64,000 bases of DNA, from positions 124,001 through 188,000 of the forward strand of contig JASSKH010000020.1 of assembly GCA_031763025.1 (NCBI GenBank), given 5' to 3'. The stretch's first letter is position 1. Every line of letters begins with the position of its first letter. The stretch comes from Macrocystis pyrifera (lineage: Eukaryota; Sar; Phaeophyceae; Laminariales; Laminariaceae). The notes below the pieces were generated by a model. That model did no database searches and had not been told where the DNA came from. It worked only from the letters and a program-made list of their open reading frames with translations. The position numbers and the translations under genes are program-made. Of the stretch, positions 45,635 to 59,400 are shown in pieces.

Positions 45635-47444
45635 GTTTGGAGCCCTGTCAGTCCTACATCGCTTCGGCGAAACGTGCCGCCTAAATCTTAGCAAGCGCCA
45701 CAACTGTGAGTCGAGGTTTGCTACGATAGGGCGAGCGTGTTTTGACATTTAAGCTTTCGGAAAGATGGGGCGGTTCGCAACCCAAAAACGTCGGATTTAT
45801 TTTTTTTGTTTGCTATGTTTGGATGTTTCGCGTATACCATGGAATTGTTCATGGGTTGCACTTTTGTCCTTCTTGAAATCAGTTTTTGGATGGGGAAGAG
45901 ATATATTCCAGCGAAGAGCTTAGGTACAGGCACATTTAGGGCGCTGCCCCTTCCATAGCACGTATCGATCCGCCTGACATCCCAGACTGTGCTTTTGGTC
46001 GAGAGTGACCGTCACCTTGGGTCGTTCACACATGTGGCCGGGAGCCCCCCTTTGTTCAAGGTGGTCGTAATAACATCCCTGTGGAGGCATTAGACAACGC
46101 AGAACATGCTTCAAGTTCTCGGCGACCTCTGAACTCGTTATGGGTAACGGTGTGCTCCGTTTTGCAATGTGTCGACGACAGATTGTGTTTCGCCCATGTC
46201 GCGCAGAGGGGGGGTATCGTTCACCTGTGTGCAGACGATGCCCTCTACGAAAGAGGGATGCCGATTTGTCCGGAAACTACACTATTACCCACCATTTGTT
46301 TCAAGTGACGAACTTTCCAATCATTGTGTCGTTGTAGTTGCATTCGGCTTGCACAATAGTTTGGGTGACAGACAGACCAAAAGCAGGCCGAACACACCCG
46401 GTGAGGCTTTTACCTATTTTGTAGAGTCATTTTCTGGGGGGAGCAACGACGTCTAGTTGCAGAAATAAATAGGTGCGACTATGAATGCCCATTCGTCGTC
46501 AGCGAGTGGTCTACCGTAGCCACTGTGTCAGCCGTCATCTCCGTCTCCTATACCCAAGTAGTTGCCGTGTATCTCACTCTGACATAAATATCCGTACTTT
46601 ACGTGTTATACCATATGTTTCGTGATCTAGAGCTGTGGGCCATAGCATATTAAACCGGTTTCATGTGCAATTTTTCACGAAGTTTGGTTTTATTTAGATG
46701 TCGAGCTCGAACCTCCAGACCACTTAGGTACAGCCAGCCGTATCATACCCTGTTATGTTTTGCGGTATATGATTGTAACCTCTCAGCTAGTAGTCGGGGC
46801 TGGCAGATCGGACGTAAATATGTAAACGTCGTAATAAATGGTATATGGCGATGGATACCGATAATAAGCAATAACACAACGATAGACATTCACCGTGTAC
46901 CGCAGTGAGTTGAGTTTCAGCCTCACATGCAGCCATTCGTGCCGCTCGTTACGAAATACCAATGTCGCCAAATGTGCGTACACCTCCCCCCACAGTTCGT
47001 ATTGTAATACAGAAATGTTTTCCGTTGCCTCGCCCTCACTATTCACGATTCCGCCTTCTCAGCCATATGCAACGATGAAGACATCTCGAAGGCAGTGCAC
47101 GTTCTACCCAATGGTGCTTCGTATCCCGGAACGCCGAGGGGTCGTAGGCACCTACAGACTACTACGAGCGAAGCTGGCGCAGCTCACCAGGCAAGTGATC
47201 TTACGGAAAGTGTGTAAATCGCCGGTCATTGTTCGTCGAATGGTCAAAACATACCGATAAAGTTGGTGTCTGGTGGTTTTTGTTTTCTAGACGATTGGCA
47301 CGACGGCGCAAGCAATGTGCTGGAGTATTCCCCGAGAATCAAGAGCTGCACTACGCGTGTGAATCAGATTACAGTGCGTCATTAGTACTGCCACGTGTGC
47401 CACAGCAACAAACGTCCCGTTCACATGCGTAAACGTTGTGCCAG

Positions 47445-50400
47445 GTGGACGAGTTGATTCAGGGATTGGAGGATCTCTTATGTCTTCGCACGACAGGAGA
47501 AGATCAGACCATCTGCGTTATGAGTGACAGTTTCAACAACCTGGGGCTCGCGGCTGACTTGCAAGCTTCTGGTGACCTTCCTGCTGTTGATGTCGTCAAG
47601 GTACAGTAAGACCAATGAACGTGTTGGGCCTAGAAGCAAGCCACCGACACCGTGCCTGTCCGTGCGCGTTGTTGCAACAGTACAATTTCTCTCCTAGTCA
47701 ACTGTCATCCATCGAACCACTGCACCGTGCCAGTGGCATAGGTTGCGTCCGGGGGCATCTTCCTTCGTTTGGTTCATCGTGTGATGTGGTCCCCCCCAAC
47801 GCCAACGGTCTACACCTTGCCCAATGTAGGACTCAGTTATATGTGCAAATGGGTTTGTCAATCGGCGGGATATTCATTTGTTCTCTCAGTCACTGAGGAG
47901 ATTACAGAACACACGCCCGCGAGCGGTGGCGGGGCATTGTCCTACATGTGGTAGTTATTTAGGGCGCGCTGGAACGGCACACACAACCCTGTTTTGTTGC
48001 GAGCACGCTCTGAAAACGTATGGCTCTGTGGCCTAGGAGGGTCAGGAATGGTCCCTTACTTTATCTACACCGGGGCCGGTATTACGATAGAGGTCCACTC
48101 TATTTTTTCTGAGGCCCCTCATCCATACCTCACCGCGCGAAAACGGACATCAGCAAAACCCAAAGTGCATCTCGATGAAACGTCTCATGGCCCAACTATT
48201 CAAAAAAAGTCATATTTCGAAACAAGATTTTCATTGCGTCAACTTTGAGTGAAGGAGCCCAGTCATTACAAAAAACATTAATTGGAAATGCGCTACCTAT
48301 ATCGTTGAGTACGCCTCTGCTCTAATGTTGTTTTGCACCGCTCGAGACTGGTACGACGGTAAGGTTTGGGCGGGGGGGGAGGGGTGATTTCCGCCTCAGG
48401 AGCGGTTCTTAGTAGGATGCAGCTCACCCCTTCATGCGACTCGTCAGACACCTCACGGCGCTTCGCGCTTGGTGCAAGCAATGTCTTCCTGGTCGGTGAA
48501 AACCCGACATGCCCCGTCCCGGCATTGAAGGGATGCGAGGGTCTATGGCCATACGACTACGGCCATGCATGAGATCGAGTACATCTCTCCTATCGAGTAC
48601 ACCCCCCCCCCCCCCCCCGTACTGTTGACCGTATACGGTCCCCATACTGATTACGTTGGATATATGGCATGTTCAGTCGTGGGTCATTTCATTTATATTA
48701 TACACTCAGGGTGACACATAGAGGCCACCCATTGAGGAAATTGAGAGTGATTTGTTTCCGTCACAGCGAGGGGGGGGACTAGTAAAGATAAACCAGTGAT
48801 CGTATGTATATCAACGGCAACCGTACAAAGATCAAACAGCCAGAGTGTATAATAAAAACGGAGGAACCCACTACGCTACGCTGCTGTCAGGCTCTATTAC
48901 GTGGCCGAATATTCCGAAAGCGACATGCGCGCTCATCACGGGCTGTCGGAGTCTGATCCTGCGCGTTACAGTTGAATCTAGGGCTGGTCGGAGCAACCGC
49001 GGGCTTGTGCCCGCCATGACTCCCCCGTTTGTCTCAACGTGCGGGGAGTGTACACCTGATTGACAATTGCTTAATATAAAAGTATATCACCATCTGCCTC
49101 TATATCCGAACGAAACCTAACCAGTTTTCAGGCAGAAATACAGGTGAGGTACCTTCGTTCGCCTCACGGATAGATGACGGCTAAATCCATCGTAACATTC
49201 GGGGGCAGCGCAGCCCTTCGCGCTACATATCGCATTGCGACAGTTTCTTCTAGTCCATAGCCCCCCTTCGCCGACGGCCAATTAAATGCTTTTTGTTTTG
49301 TCGCAATCAACATTAGTGGTTGCGCACGTGTATATACAACATTGTGAAGTTGGTGCCGCCACTCGGGATCGTGCCGAAAAGCCCCCTTGAAAAACATTTT
49401 ATGTGACCGATATACTGTTGTTTCGTGGCTTGGCGCACGTACATGTCGACCAGCACACAAGACACATGAATACTTAAGCGTTGTACTTTGGACCTTGCTA
49501 TCCAGCAGCACCTTCGACCGTAGACCACGTTCGAAACACGGCAATATGGTCGCCTCATAGCGACTAGGCCACATCAGCTCAACAGGTTTGGATATTATAT
49601 ATCATTGTCTACTTCCAATATCGATGGAACATAAACGTACCAAACGTATTATACGTGCCGAATGGGGATTGCGTATCAGATTAACGTCGGACTACCGTCA
49701 AACTGACGAACAAACGTCCTTGCTCTTCGAGTTTGCTTTTACGTTGTATTGTTCGAACAGGTTCGGTATTTGTTATTTCATATATATGAAGCATGCACAA
49801 GCTTCCTCCTTCAAACGATTTGTGCCTCGTCTCATTCCCATTTGTTCTTCCGCTTCATGCGGTTCAGTTGGACCCGACCGATGCCGAACAACCCAACTGG
49901 GTAAAGTGCTCTTTTCGTACACGCCCTTTAGAGCTGAAGATTTCCCTTGGATCCGCTCAGCCGGCTCGTAGCTCAGGAACCGCTCGCACAACACGCCATG
50001 CGGTGACCTCGCCACCGTCGCGGGGCCATTCATGGGGTGTGATGGTGCCGCGTCTGGCCGACAGACGTTCATGACCGTCACAGATGTACTACTTGACACC
50101 TTTGGAACCTACTTTGCTTCTCATGGTTGCATTCCATGTACACAAGTATCCCTTGCCAATTCGGTTGTTCGTCAAGTATTCGCCTTCAGTGTTTAACTTA
50201 CCGTCGGGAATTTGGTGGAAATGTGGAAACCTCCACGCTGGGAACCGCAGATATTGTTTTTTAAACACCCTCACTGTTGCGTGAATCGTAAACGCCCATT
50301 TTTGGTTTTTTGTAGGGGCCACAAATGACGTTTAACGTGGTGGCACAAAACCGTATTGGTCACCATGCCTTCTTGGTGGAAGATATTGTCTCAATATATT

Positions 50401-53400
50401 GAACTGACGACGGGGGGGGGAATTCTAGAACCCACTCATCTGTGAATGACAACGCCCATAACATGAAACATAAGCGTTATGACCTGCATACACGTGCCCC
50501 ATCTGTTCAGAAACTCCTTTCTGTGCTTCGTTTCGCGTTTATCCCGCCTGCTACAGGACTTGCCCGGTGTCGAAGGTACTGACGAAGGTAAGACCAAATA
50601 AATGATCTCCAGATCACTATGATGCATGCCACGAAAGCGGTACACAAAATCCTTGCAGAGGCCGCCTACGCAAACTATATTAGGGGCAGCACGTGTAGGA
50701 CACACTATTTCTTAACTGAAGGGGCTGCTAAACTACCGTAACAACTAACCTCCGACGCCTTCATCTGGAACGAAATATAATTGACGCATTTATACTACTG
50801 GCCTAAAACTATTTCTGACTGACCGCACTCCACAACCAGCTATCGTCATAACCAAGTTAGGTACCAGGGTATCTACAATGGTATTTGTGCTATACTTAGC
50901 CTTTGGGATTGCTCCTCAGGTTCCACTTTACAATGTTCCCCACAGTCAGTTCAGGGTTACCGCAGGTATTGGAGCTTATAGCTTCTATGCTGTAGCTCAA
51001 GCCAGGAGGCTCATAATAATATTGTGGTAACGCGACCGAAGCACCGATTTGTTTAGGACGACCAGGAAGCCCAACACACGATGCCTACGGGTATACCTCG
51101 CTTTTATTGTGGACGTCTGATCTCATCATCAACACAGCAGGATTACCCGCACCCCTTGCACGTGTGGTTGCATGTGTGCATCGTTTTTGAAGGATCTGCT
51201 ATGATTGAGCTGGCGTTTGACATCGCACGCGGCGCGAACTACAAATTTAACTCGGCCACCCTCGGCGAGCAGGCAAGTGGTTGCAGTATGGCGCGGCCGT
51301 CTGTTGTTCAGCATCCAATATTATAATAGACGTTTCCACGCCTCTAGCCCTGTCCGCTGTCATGTTGAATTGACAATCCCACGGCAGAAATAGTAGACCG
51401 GCATCCCTCCTTCCCTCTTTTACTATGTTCGTATTTTGGTCCATGGGACCCAACCGGTATATCTCAAGTCTCATATCCAGGAAAGCGCTGCAACGGTCGC
51501 AGGATGTCGTTTGGGTCCTATGTTTTCACCCTGTCCCAACCACTCGCCCGAGTGACAACAATGATTCTTATGCTTGCAGCCTCAAATATTTCCCAACTCA
51601 ATGTGTTAACGTCTAGATTTAAATGAGGTACGGATCCACTTGCACGAGAGGAGCAAACGCGGTAGTGAAGACATTGGCATCACAGCTTGTTCGGGTACAT
51701 TACTCCGATCAATTTATCCAAAATATCATATTTTACTCGTGTTTGTTTTGTTGATCCTCAGACATTTGCGGACGATATCGGAGTCTTGGCTGATACGGAG
51801 CAATGCGACGTTATCGTCGACGACATCGGATATTATACGGAGTAAGTGCACGGCTTGGCCGAGACATAAGTGGTCGAATTGTGGCAGATGTACTATTCAT
51901 TGGTTGTGATCTACTTGACTCTTATTTGCTGTACAGACTAAATTTTTTAAACGTATTATCTTCAATGCGCTCAATAGGACGGGGCGTTACGTACATGTTG
52001 AACACTTATGGACCTGACTCAGACGCAAGTTGTACTTCTGACCGGTGGGGGTTCTCGTACCCAACATCGCACCTTCTTCGAAGCTTCTTCGTCGTCTATG
52101 GACTTGGGACACGGTATTCTCGTCGGGTTAAGCTTTGGTTTGTGTCATATATAGCCTGTTTTCGGGCGGTGTATAGGGTCTCCTCTCAGATAGTCGTGGG
52201 TTCTACGATAGTCATGGAACGTTTCCTTGCAGAACTAACGTGACGACTGCCGGTGCTCCCCGACCGAGTGCCTTCTCCGATACCGTCGGAACTAGAGTAC
52301 ACGTTGCGTTTGGAGTGTCTTGTATCCTACACCAACGTCATTGGGTTGCACATCGCTTGTTTTCAACGTGAGACGTCTTGGTGGGATAAATAACACGAAT
52401 CCTCTTCGAAGAAAGAGCCCCCTGAAAAAAGGCGATAAAGACCTGCCGTAGCGCGTAGCAGTCAAGGGCACCATAATATTTATAAGGTGCTTCCTCTTAT
52501 GTTGTGTCATGCTTGCGTGTAGATGAGCAACGTCGGGGTGCCCGCCGGTGGTTTCGATCCGTGCCGTTATGTTAGGCCAAGTTTTCGCGATGGCGTTATC
52601 GCCAGCGCTGTCGACGACGCAACCGAAGAGCATGACGTCTTGTACTTCTCCAGCGCAGGGAATAGCGGGCTTGGGCACCGGTTCGTACCGGTGAGCTTTC
52701 GATGTGAGGTTGTTAGCGCCCTAATTTGGTTGGGGTTGTAATATAGAACATTAACACTTTATCGAGCACTCACATGATCAAGTGATTTGTGATGCTACCA
52801 GATCAACGGTATTCATCGCCTCCGCCAACGATGGTTGGGTCGCCCAACGTCGGCACAGTACACGCGAAAATGTAATTGTTCGTTGACCCAAATGGGCGAT
52901 TTCCAACTCTACGATTGACTCTGTTTCGCGATTCGTCATCTCATAATTTCGTTAACCAGGACTGGGAGTGTCAGACTTCTCTCTTCGGTACCGCGACTGA
53001 GGCTCCTTGCACTGAAGGGGTCAGTGCGCACGTTTTCATCCCATCCGACTCGTCGTTTGGCAGGTAAGACCTCCGTTAGTCGATGTCCTGTGACGAAATT
53101 CTATTTGCATCATGGCACTACATAGCGTGGGAGTATATGTGTTTCTCTCTCCTTTTCGATTGAGTCATTTGTTGCAGGCAGCCTGCCAATCGTCTGCAGC
53201 CCTCAGAATCCGTCGTGCAATCTGGATTCTACCCGTTTCAACTATCCTGGTCGATGCGGCTGGTGCTGCGAAAGTGGTACTACCCTGAGTTTCACTACCA
53301 GGCTTATCCCTCTCGGTCGAGTGCCTCCGAACCTCACTCCAAATTATACTGGGAACTATTTGGTTGGCGCAGTGGCACAAAACCTCCCATGGCGGTGCAT

Positions 53401-56400
53401 ATCGCGATACCCAAAGGCTTCAAATCGATTGAGTTGTCACTCCGCAGAGTAGCTCTCGGCAAGTGAAACCAAAGCACCCAAATACGACCTTCTGACAGTA
53501 TTTTTCTGTGTACCCGCAACCGTTTGTTGTGCAGATAGCAATTGGAACAGGGACGGTATGTGTAAGTGCGGTGAATGACGAGTGCGCTGAATGCCTATGA
53601 CTTTGCCGCCGTCTGGTAGGTACCTCGAAACGTTGCTGGGCTGCTACGAAACTCGAACTAAGCTGGCATCGCACGTTGCGGCTTGCCCAGGTCCTTGAAA
53701 CAAAATACGCTTGTTGTCTGGTATAAATAATCTATTTCCTTCCTATTTGCTTGTCAGGTACTTTTTCCCGTTTATTTCGACAAGGACGAGCTTAGTGTTC
53801 CTCAAGTGGGACAATGACGAGGGCTCAGCAACCGAGATGACCATGGTCTTATATCGGCTCGACCCTGTGTTCGGCCTTCAAGTCGTCGACATGCAATCAT
53901 CGGTCAGTGTCCAATGCGATTTCCCATGGTGTTGGAACGAAATGCACAAGTAACGATTGTTGGCGGGTTGCGTTTTCCCTCGAGTGAAATTTAAGTGCTG
54001 TTTTCACGAAACTAATGCATTGACTCACATTATAATTTCCGGACTTGATTCGATTTCGTCCTAATCGATTCGTAGTTTTGGCTCATGTCGACAAATCACG
54101 TATGGTTGCTTAAACCGGCGGGAGCTCAGAACAACGCAGAACATCAAGGAACGACACATAACCAGTCGCTAACGAAGGTCGATGAGTGTAGACAGGATCG
54201 ACGTCATGGGGGGGGGAGTGTTCGCCGCGGCCAGATATGTCGTTTTTCAGCGTCGTAGGGTAGGCAGCTATCACTCTCGAGTTTGGTTGGCGAGAACAAG
54301 GGACCCTGCACCGCCATGCGCGGGACAGGGAAGGCAGTGTAGATGCCGAAGACATCACAGCGGATCTTCCGGGTTTGGGATCGATCCCTCGATTTTCGTG
54401 ATGTTTGGGCCGTTGAGATGACGAACAGTTGTTGGTGTTTCGGGTGCTAAAATGTGTTTTGAGGCTCCACCACAGGCGCACGCTGTGCTGTGGTGTGTAG
54501 TGGTTGGGGCGGTTGTTGAACCGGTCGGCATTGGTCAAGGTTCCCGATTAAGCGCCTCGGTCGTGGTCGACAAATCTCAAACACCTGATGGGTTGCCTCG
54601 GGGGCTTGGCCCAAAGCGAAAAATAGCATGTCAAGTCGGCCAGACTCCTCAATTCAAAAATAAAGTTATACTATCTGAATCGTTTGGTCACCAAAAACTT
54701 GGAACGTTTGGACACACTTGTCAATTCGATCGCATCGAATTTCCCTTGCCCCAAAAAGAAAATTTCACCTTGATGATAATTTATTTCCCGAACCAAAAGA
54801 AGGTTGGATTCAATCCCAGTCTCCAAAGTTGAATAGCGTGAACGTTTGAGTTCGTTTAAACAGGCCCTTACATCACCAATACACCTAAAACTTGCGCACG
54901 ATGCCGGCGTACGAGTCGCGCTCCCATGAACGTACCATTGTACGTCGAAACCACGTCTAAACAGCCACTGTCCCTGTTGCCCGTCGTCTCTATTCGTTTC
55001 CCCCATGCCAACAGAATCTCGGCAGCGCGACGGTGGCCGTAGCTCCACTAGGCGATTCCCAGGTATGGGTCGACGATAGGCGAGCAGTCGCGAAAGTGTT
55101 CACTCTGTTTTTTGTACGTGATTTGTATGCTCAATATTTCGCATCGTCTGACGTCTATAGATGTGTTCTGGCTGAAGTTGTATGGAGGTCTTACAGGTTG
55201 TGCGAATTCCCAGACAAGTTGTTCGATGAGACAGAGACATAGCGGGTGTAACCAATTTTGCGTGCTACGGTAAGTGTGGCAAATTAAGATGTCTGAAGCT
55301 GGTAACGTACAAAACCCCTATATCTCTCTCCTATAAACTTGTTTCGGCCAGAAATTCTGACGCTTGTGCCTCTTGGGATCTCGACAAAGCGACCCACATA
55401 TTAAATAATTTGGCAGTATCAACCGTCTACGAGAAGCGTGAGCGCGCAGCACGACGGATGGGATGTTGTTAATCTCCGGGCCGCACGAGTCCTGGTACAA
55501 GCAAACACTCCGACGCCTACCTGTATCAACCCTCCTTCTTGCAGAGACTGGTGCCGTAGTCGTCCCGTTTTCTAGTCAAGAGTCCACTCTGAATCCTCAT
55601 GAGAATTAACCTCGGCCTACCGTAATGAATTCAAAAATGATATTGAGTAATTCCTCGGATATTGTCCCAGTCAGTCCCAGTGACGGTCTGATTAAACGAT
55701 TCTACCAGATCGTGGCATTGCGTCCCGTGCTCGGTGTTTGCTTCTAGTTCTTGCGTCCCCGTCGTAGTGTGCATGCCCGTGGGAACCGCTCAGACGGCAC
55801 GAGTATTTATTGCTGAGCTGGCATCGTGCGGGGGAAAACAATGGTCGCGAAATGGTTCGGACAGTCTGCGCTTCGTTGCTCCTAAGGTCGAGCCTCGAAC
55901 TCGGGCCCAAGTCACAAACGTAACCTTAGGCCAGTGACCAGTGCTTGGATGGGTTGCTTGGTGAGAACTACTATATCACTAGCTTGCATGGGCTGTCTTG
56001 GATGCTGTGGCTAAGACAAATTACGGGTTGATTGGGTCGCTGAACATATACCTCTGGGCCAACCACAGTGCGAAAGTACCTTCCTTGTGGAAGATTCACT
56101 ATCGCCATGCGACGAGTACTGACCAAAGGCCTGCGGTAGTTCTGGCAAGTGCGAGTCATCCTTGTTCAGAAATCGAAAGCAAAGGCCGGATATGATATTT
56201 GCGAAGTGTTAGACATTGCCGCTTACGAAGGGGAAATAGCACCGCCGTCAGCACTACGTAGGTTTTGCCTTCGACACGATGGGATTGTTTTTTACACGCC
56301 AGGTGAGTTGTCTCTGCAGGGCAATTGGGTTCTAAGACCGATTACCCTGGCGTAAAACGACGTGTGTGTGGAGTGTTCGCCGCGTCTCCTGTGACCATAC

Positions 56401-59400
56401 GCACTTAACAGTGGATTCTTGAACTGCCGTCGTAAACGTTCTCTACAAATGCTCTTGTGATACCTACGCTTTAATTTGCCGTCCTGTCCCATGCTGCTGG
56501 ACACTTCTTTGCCGAAGAATATTCCGATGTGTTTTGGCACGAGTGACATCAATGGTTACCTCGGGCTTCGCCCCCCTCCTCTTGTCGATATTTTATCCGT
56601 TGTCACGTGCAGGCCCACTTTGTTTCTATTCACCAGACGAGCGGCTCATCGCTTGAGAACGTCAACATGCATATGCTATCTTGGGGCAACCAATTCGCCT
56701 CCACGACTGGTATTTCTTCTGGTTCCATGTTCGGACACGCGTGCGCCACGAATGCAATCAGCGTGGCTGCCATAGATCATGTGAGTGCACTCACGATATA
56801 TCGCAGCCGCAACGTTTTTGATGCCGCACACTGTATGATATGGCTGGTCTTTGCCTCCACACCTATGTATACGTAGCCGGTCGCCCCAGTGGCTGGTGGT
56901 TAACCCCGAATACTACAAAAAGTTAATCCTTGAGTTCGAATTCCACGGATCGCAGTGGAAGTTCGAAGATATTTCCAAACGTATATGGGATGAACGGATA
57001 AAATCGCATGGCGTACGTAGGTGGAATCCGACGAAAAAGGGGAGAGAGGGTCGAGTATCTCGCGAAATATTGGTAGGCACCAACGCACGGCGGTGGAGAA
57101 GCGAGAGGATAGGCTGCTGTGTACTCCCGGAGAAGAGGTAGCACCAGGGGGGATGAAAGAAAGAAGGTCGTACAAAATCGATGGACGAATATATATATTG
57201 GGTCGTGATTTTATTCCCTCCAGGTCTCTGTGCGCATGATGAGGTCGGAAATAACGAATAGGTTCAGGTAGCAATGATTCCAACCAGCGTACAACATTTG
57301 TGTCATCCAGAACGACCTATGTTTACAATTACAAGTGCTGACGTAGCTGTGTATTTTGTCGACTATTTATTCTTCCACGAAATATCCATCGAAGAGATGA
57401 CCAGTCTCTGATATGAATATATCGAATTGGTGTACACCTGATTTACACGTCGACAGGAAAGCGCAACTGGCGACGGTGGCGCGTTCGCCGACCCTGAACC
57501 TGCGTCAGTCGAAGGGTTCTCCTCCCGCGGACCGTGTTTGGTTGGCGACAGCCAGGGTCTGATCTCGCGAAACCATCCTGTGACGACTGCCGCTGATGCT
57601 CTTCAAACCTCGACACCAGGTGCCTCTACATTCCACGTTTTGGCATTCCTATTTGCTGCCACAGTTAACGAAAAGGAGAAAACCAAATGTCATACGTATA
57701 CATTTGAATTCGCGTTCCTACACGTACATATTCAGACAACGCGTGTGATGTAGCTTGAAACACCCAACAACGCATCAAAAGCCTCTAACTAGGAGCTCGA
57801 TGACCTGCGTCACGAAGAACGTAGCCGTTCGTAGGTTCCTAAAACGTTTGAATACGATGAAAAGTGCACGGTCGGTCTATTCCCGCATACTTCGTAGTGA
57901 TTGCGCTATACCGTTGCCGTGTTCGAGCTGTCTGTCATGATTTCTGTGTGTGTGTTCTCGGCGTTGAGTTTAACCTGTGCATACTACAGTAGATGTATGT
58001 ATACCAGTGAACAAACCATGCGTCCACGTGTTTAACTGCTTATTTTGATTTCGTGGCGTGCCTTTTTTGTTGACGGTGTCCTCGGAAACCTTGGAAAACA
58101 GGTTTCGAATCCTTCCCCGGAACATCTGCCGCGGCGCCAGTGGCTGCAGCCATCGCGACGATCATCAGGGCTGCGTGCTTTCCGAGGGTAGGTACATCGA
58201 ATGCCTCGAAACGTTTACAGGAATATTTTAACAGCATACAGATACGGCATCCACTGCGCCAGGTATGGCGGGCTTGGGTGATCTCGTTAAGCGTTATTTG
58301 TTGGTCTCTTGGGGACAACGACCAAATACCAATGCTACTCCTGATACGTGTTGTTGGTGTCCGTCGATTAAGACACAAAATCGTCACTGTCGATCACATT
58401 GGGCATTGTAGGGGCGAATTTACCGGCAATCTCATACTTACTACACACTACTATTCTCGTCGAATATCTTACTCAAGGTCGTAACCCTCGCCGACATGAT
58501 GGAGATGTTGACCGACTACGAGTACACGATCGATGCTACGTCAGATGCCGGCGGAGCGCCGGAGACATTCGGATCAGACGCGGGGTTCGGTATCATATCG
58601 GCACAGCAGATGTGTCGATGGGTTGCTGATAACTGTGCGGACATGTGCCCTGGTGAGTTTGTTCCCTTTCATAGGCATGTGTTACCGATCTAAGGACAAG
58701 CGGTTCGTGTTAATGGCGTCGTTAAACGTGTTGCCAGCTTCCTCCAGTTCAAGCGGTGCAAATCCATGGCGTCGTTGAACATATTTTCTGCTCCCCCCTT
58801 GCGCGTATCTAGCTCTGTAGTTTCACGCGAAATTGCAGCAGACATTAAAAGCAGTGCCTTAACGCTTGCACGGCGTCTACCGCTCTAGTCTCCCCGTGTC
58901 AAACAAACCAGGGTCTCTTGGTACTTGTTTCAGCGCCCCTACACAGTATGTTTGGTGGTTCCGACTGAAGCAAACCACGCGATACGATCGGTGGAAAGCA
59001 CCGTACCACTGCGTCCCTACAAACATGAACCGTGGTATTGTAATAGTTGATCCAATATACTCAAGTTGAGGTAGAGTGTTCACTACTAGTGGGGCGTCAA
59101 GTTAAACCCAGGCAAAGGACGAAGAGCACGAAGAACTGAATGCATACCATAGGTCCTTCTGGAATGCACGCCAAAAGCCGAATATATATGTCGTTGGCTT
59201 GTATTCCCCCTTCGTGCCAATTTCAGGCCCGGCCGTTCTCGTCCATGGAGACCCTCATCTCGTTGGACTAGCGGGCCAGAAGTTTGACTTCACCGGGAGG
59301 TCTAACAGCTGGTACGCATTGCTTTCGGCGTGGGGCACTGACCACGTGAACATGAGGGTCACAGCACCCATTGCCGACCTACCCGTGGTGACGTACATTA

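Noticed and set aside
53215..53466. Plus-strand frame QSGFYPFQLSWSM inside the peptidase gene
   Set aside because: It has an acceptor but no phase-compatible donor; direct joining of 53063 to 53758 gives a better fit, so I treat it as intron.
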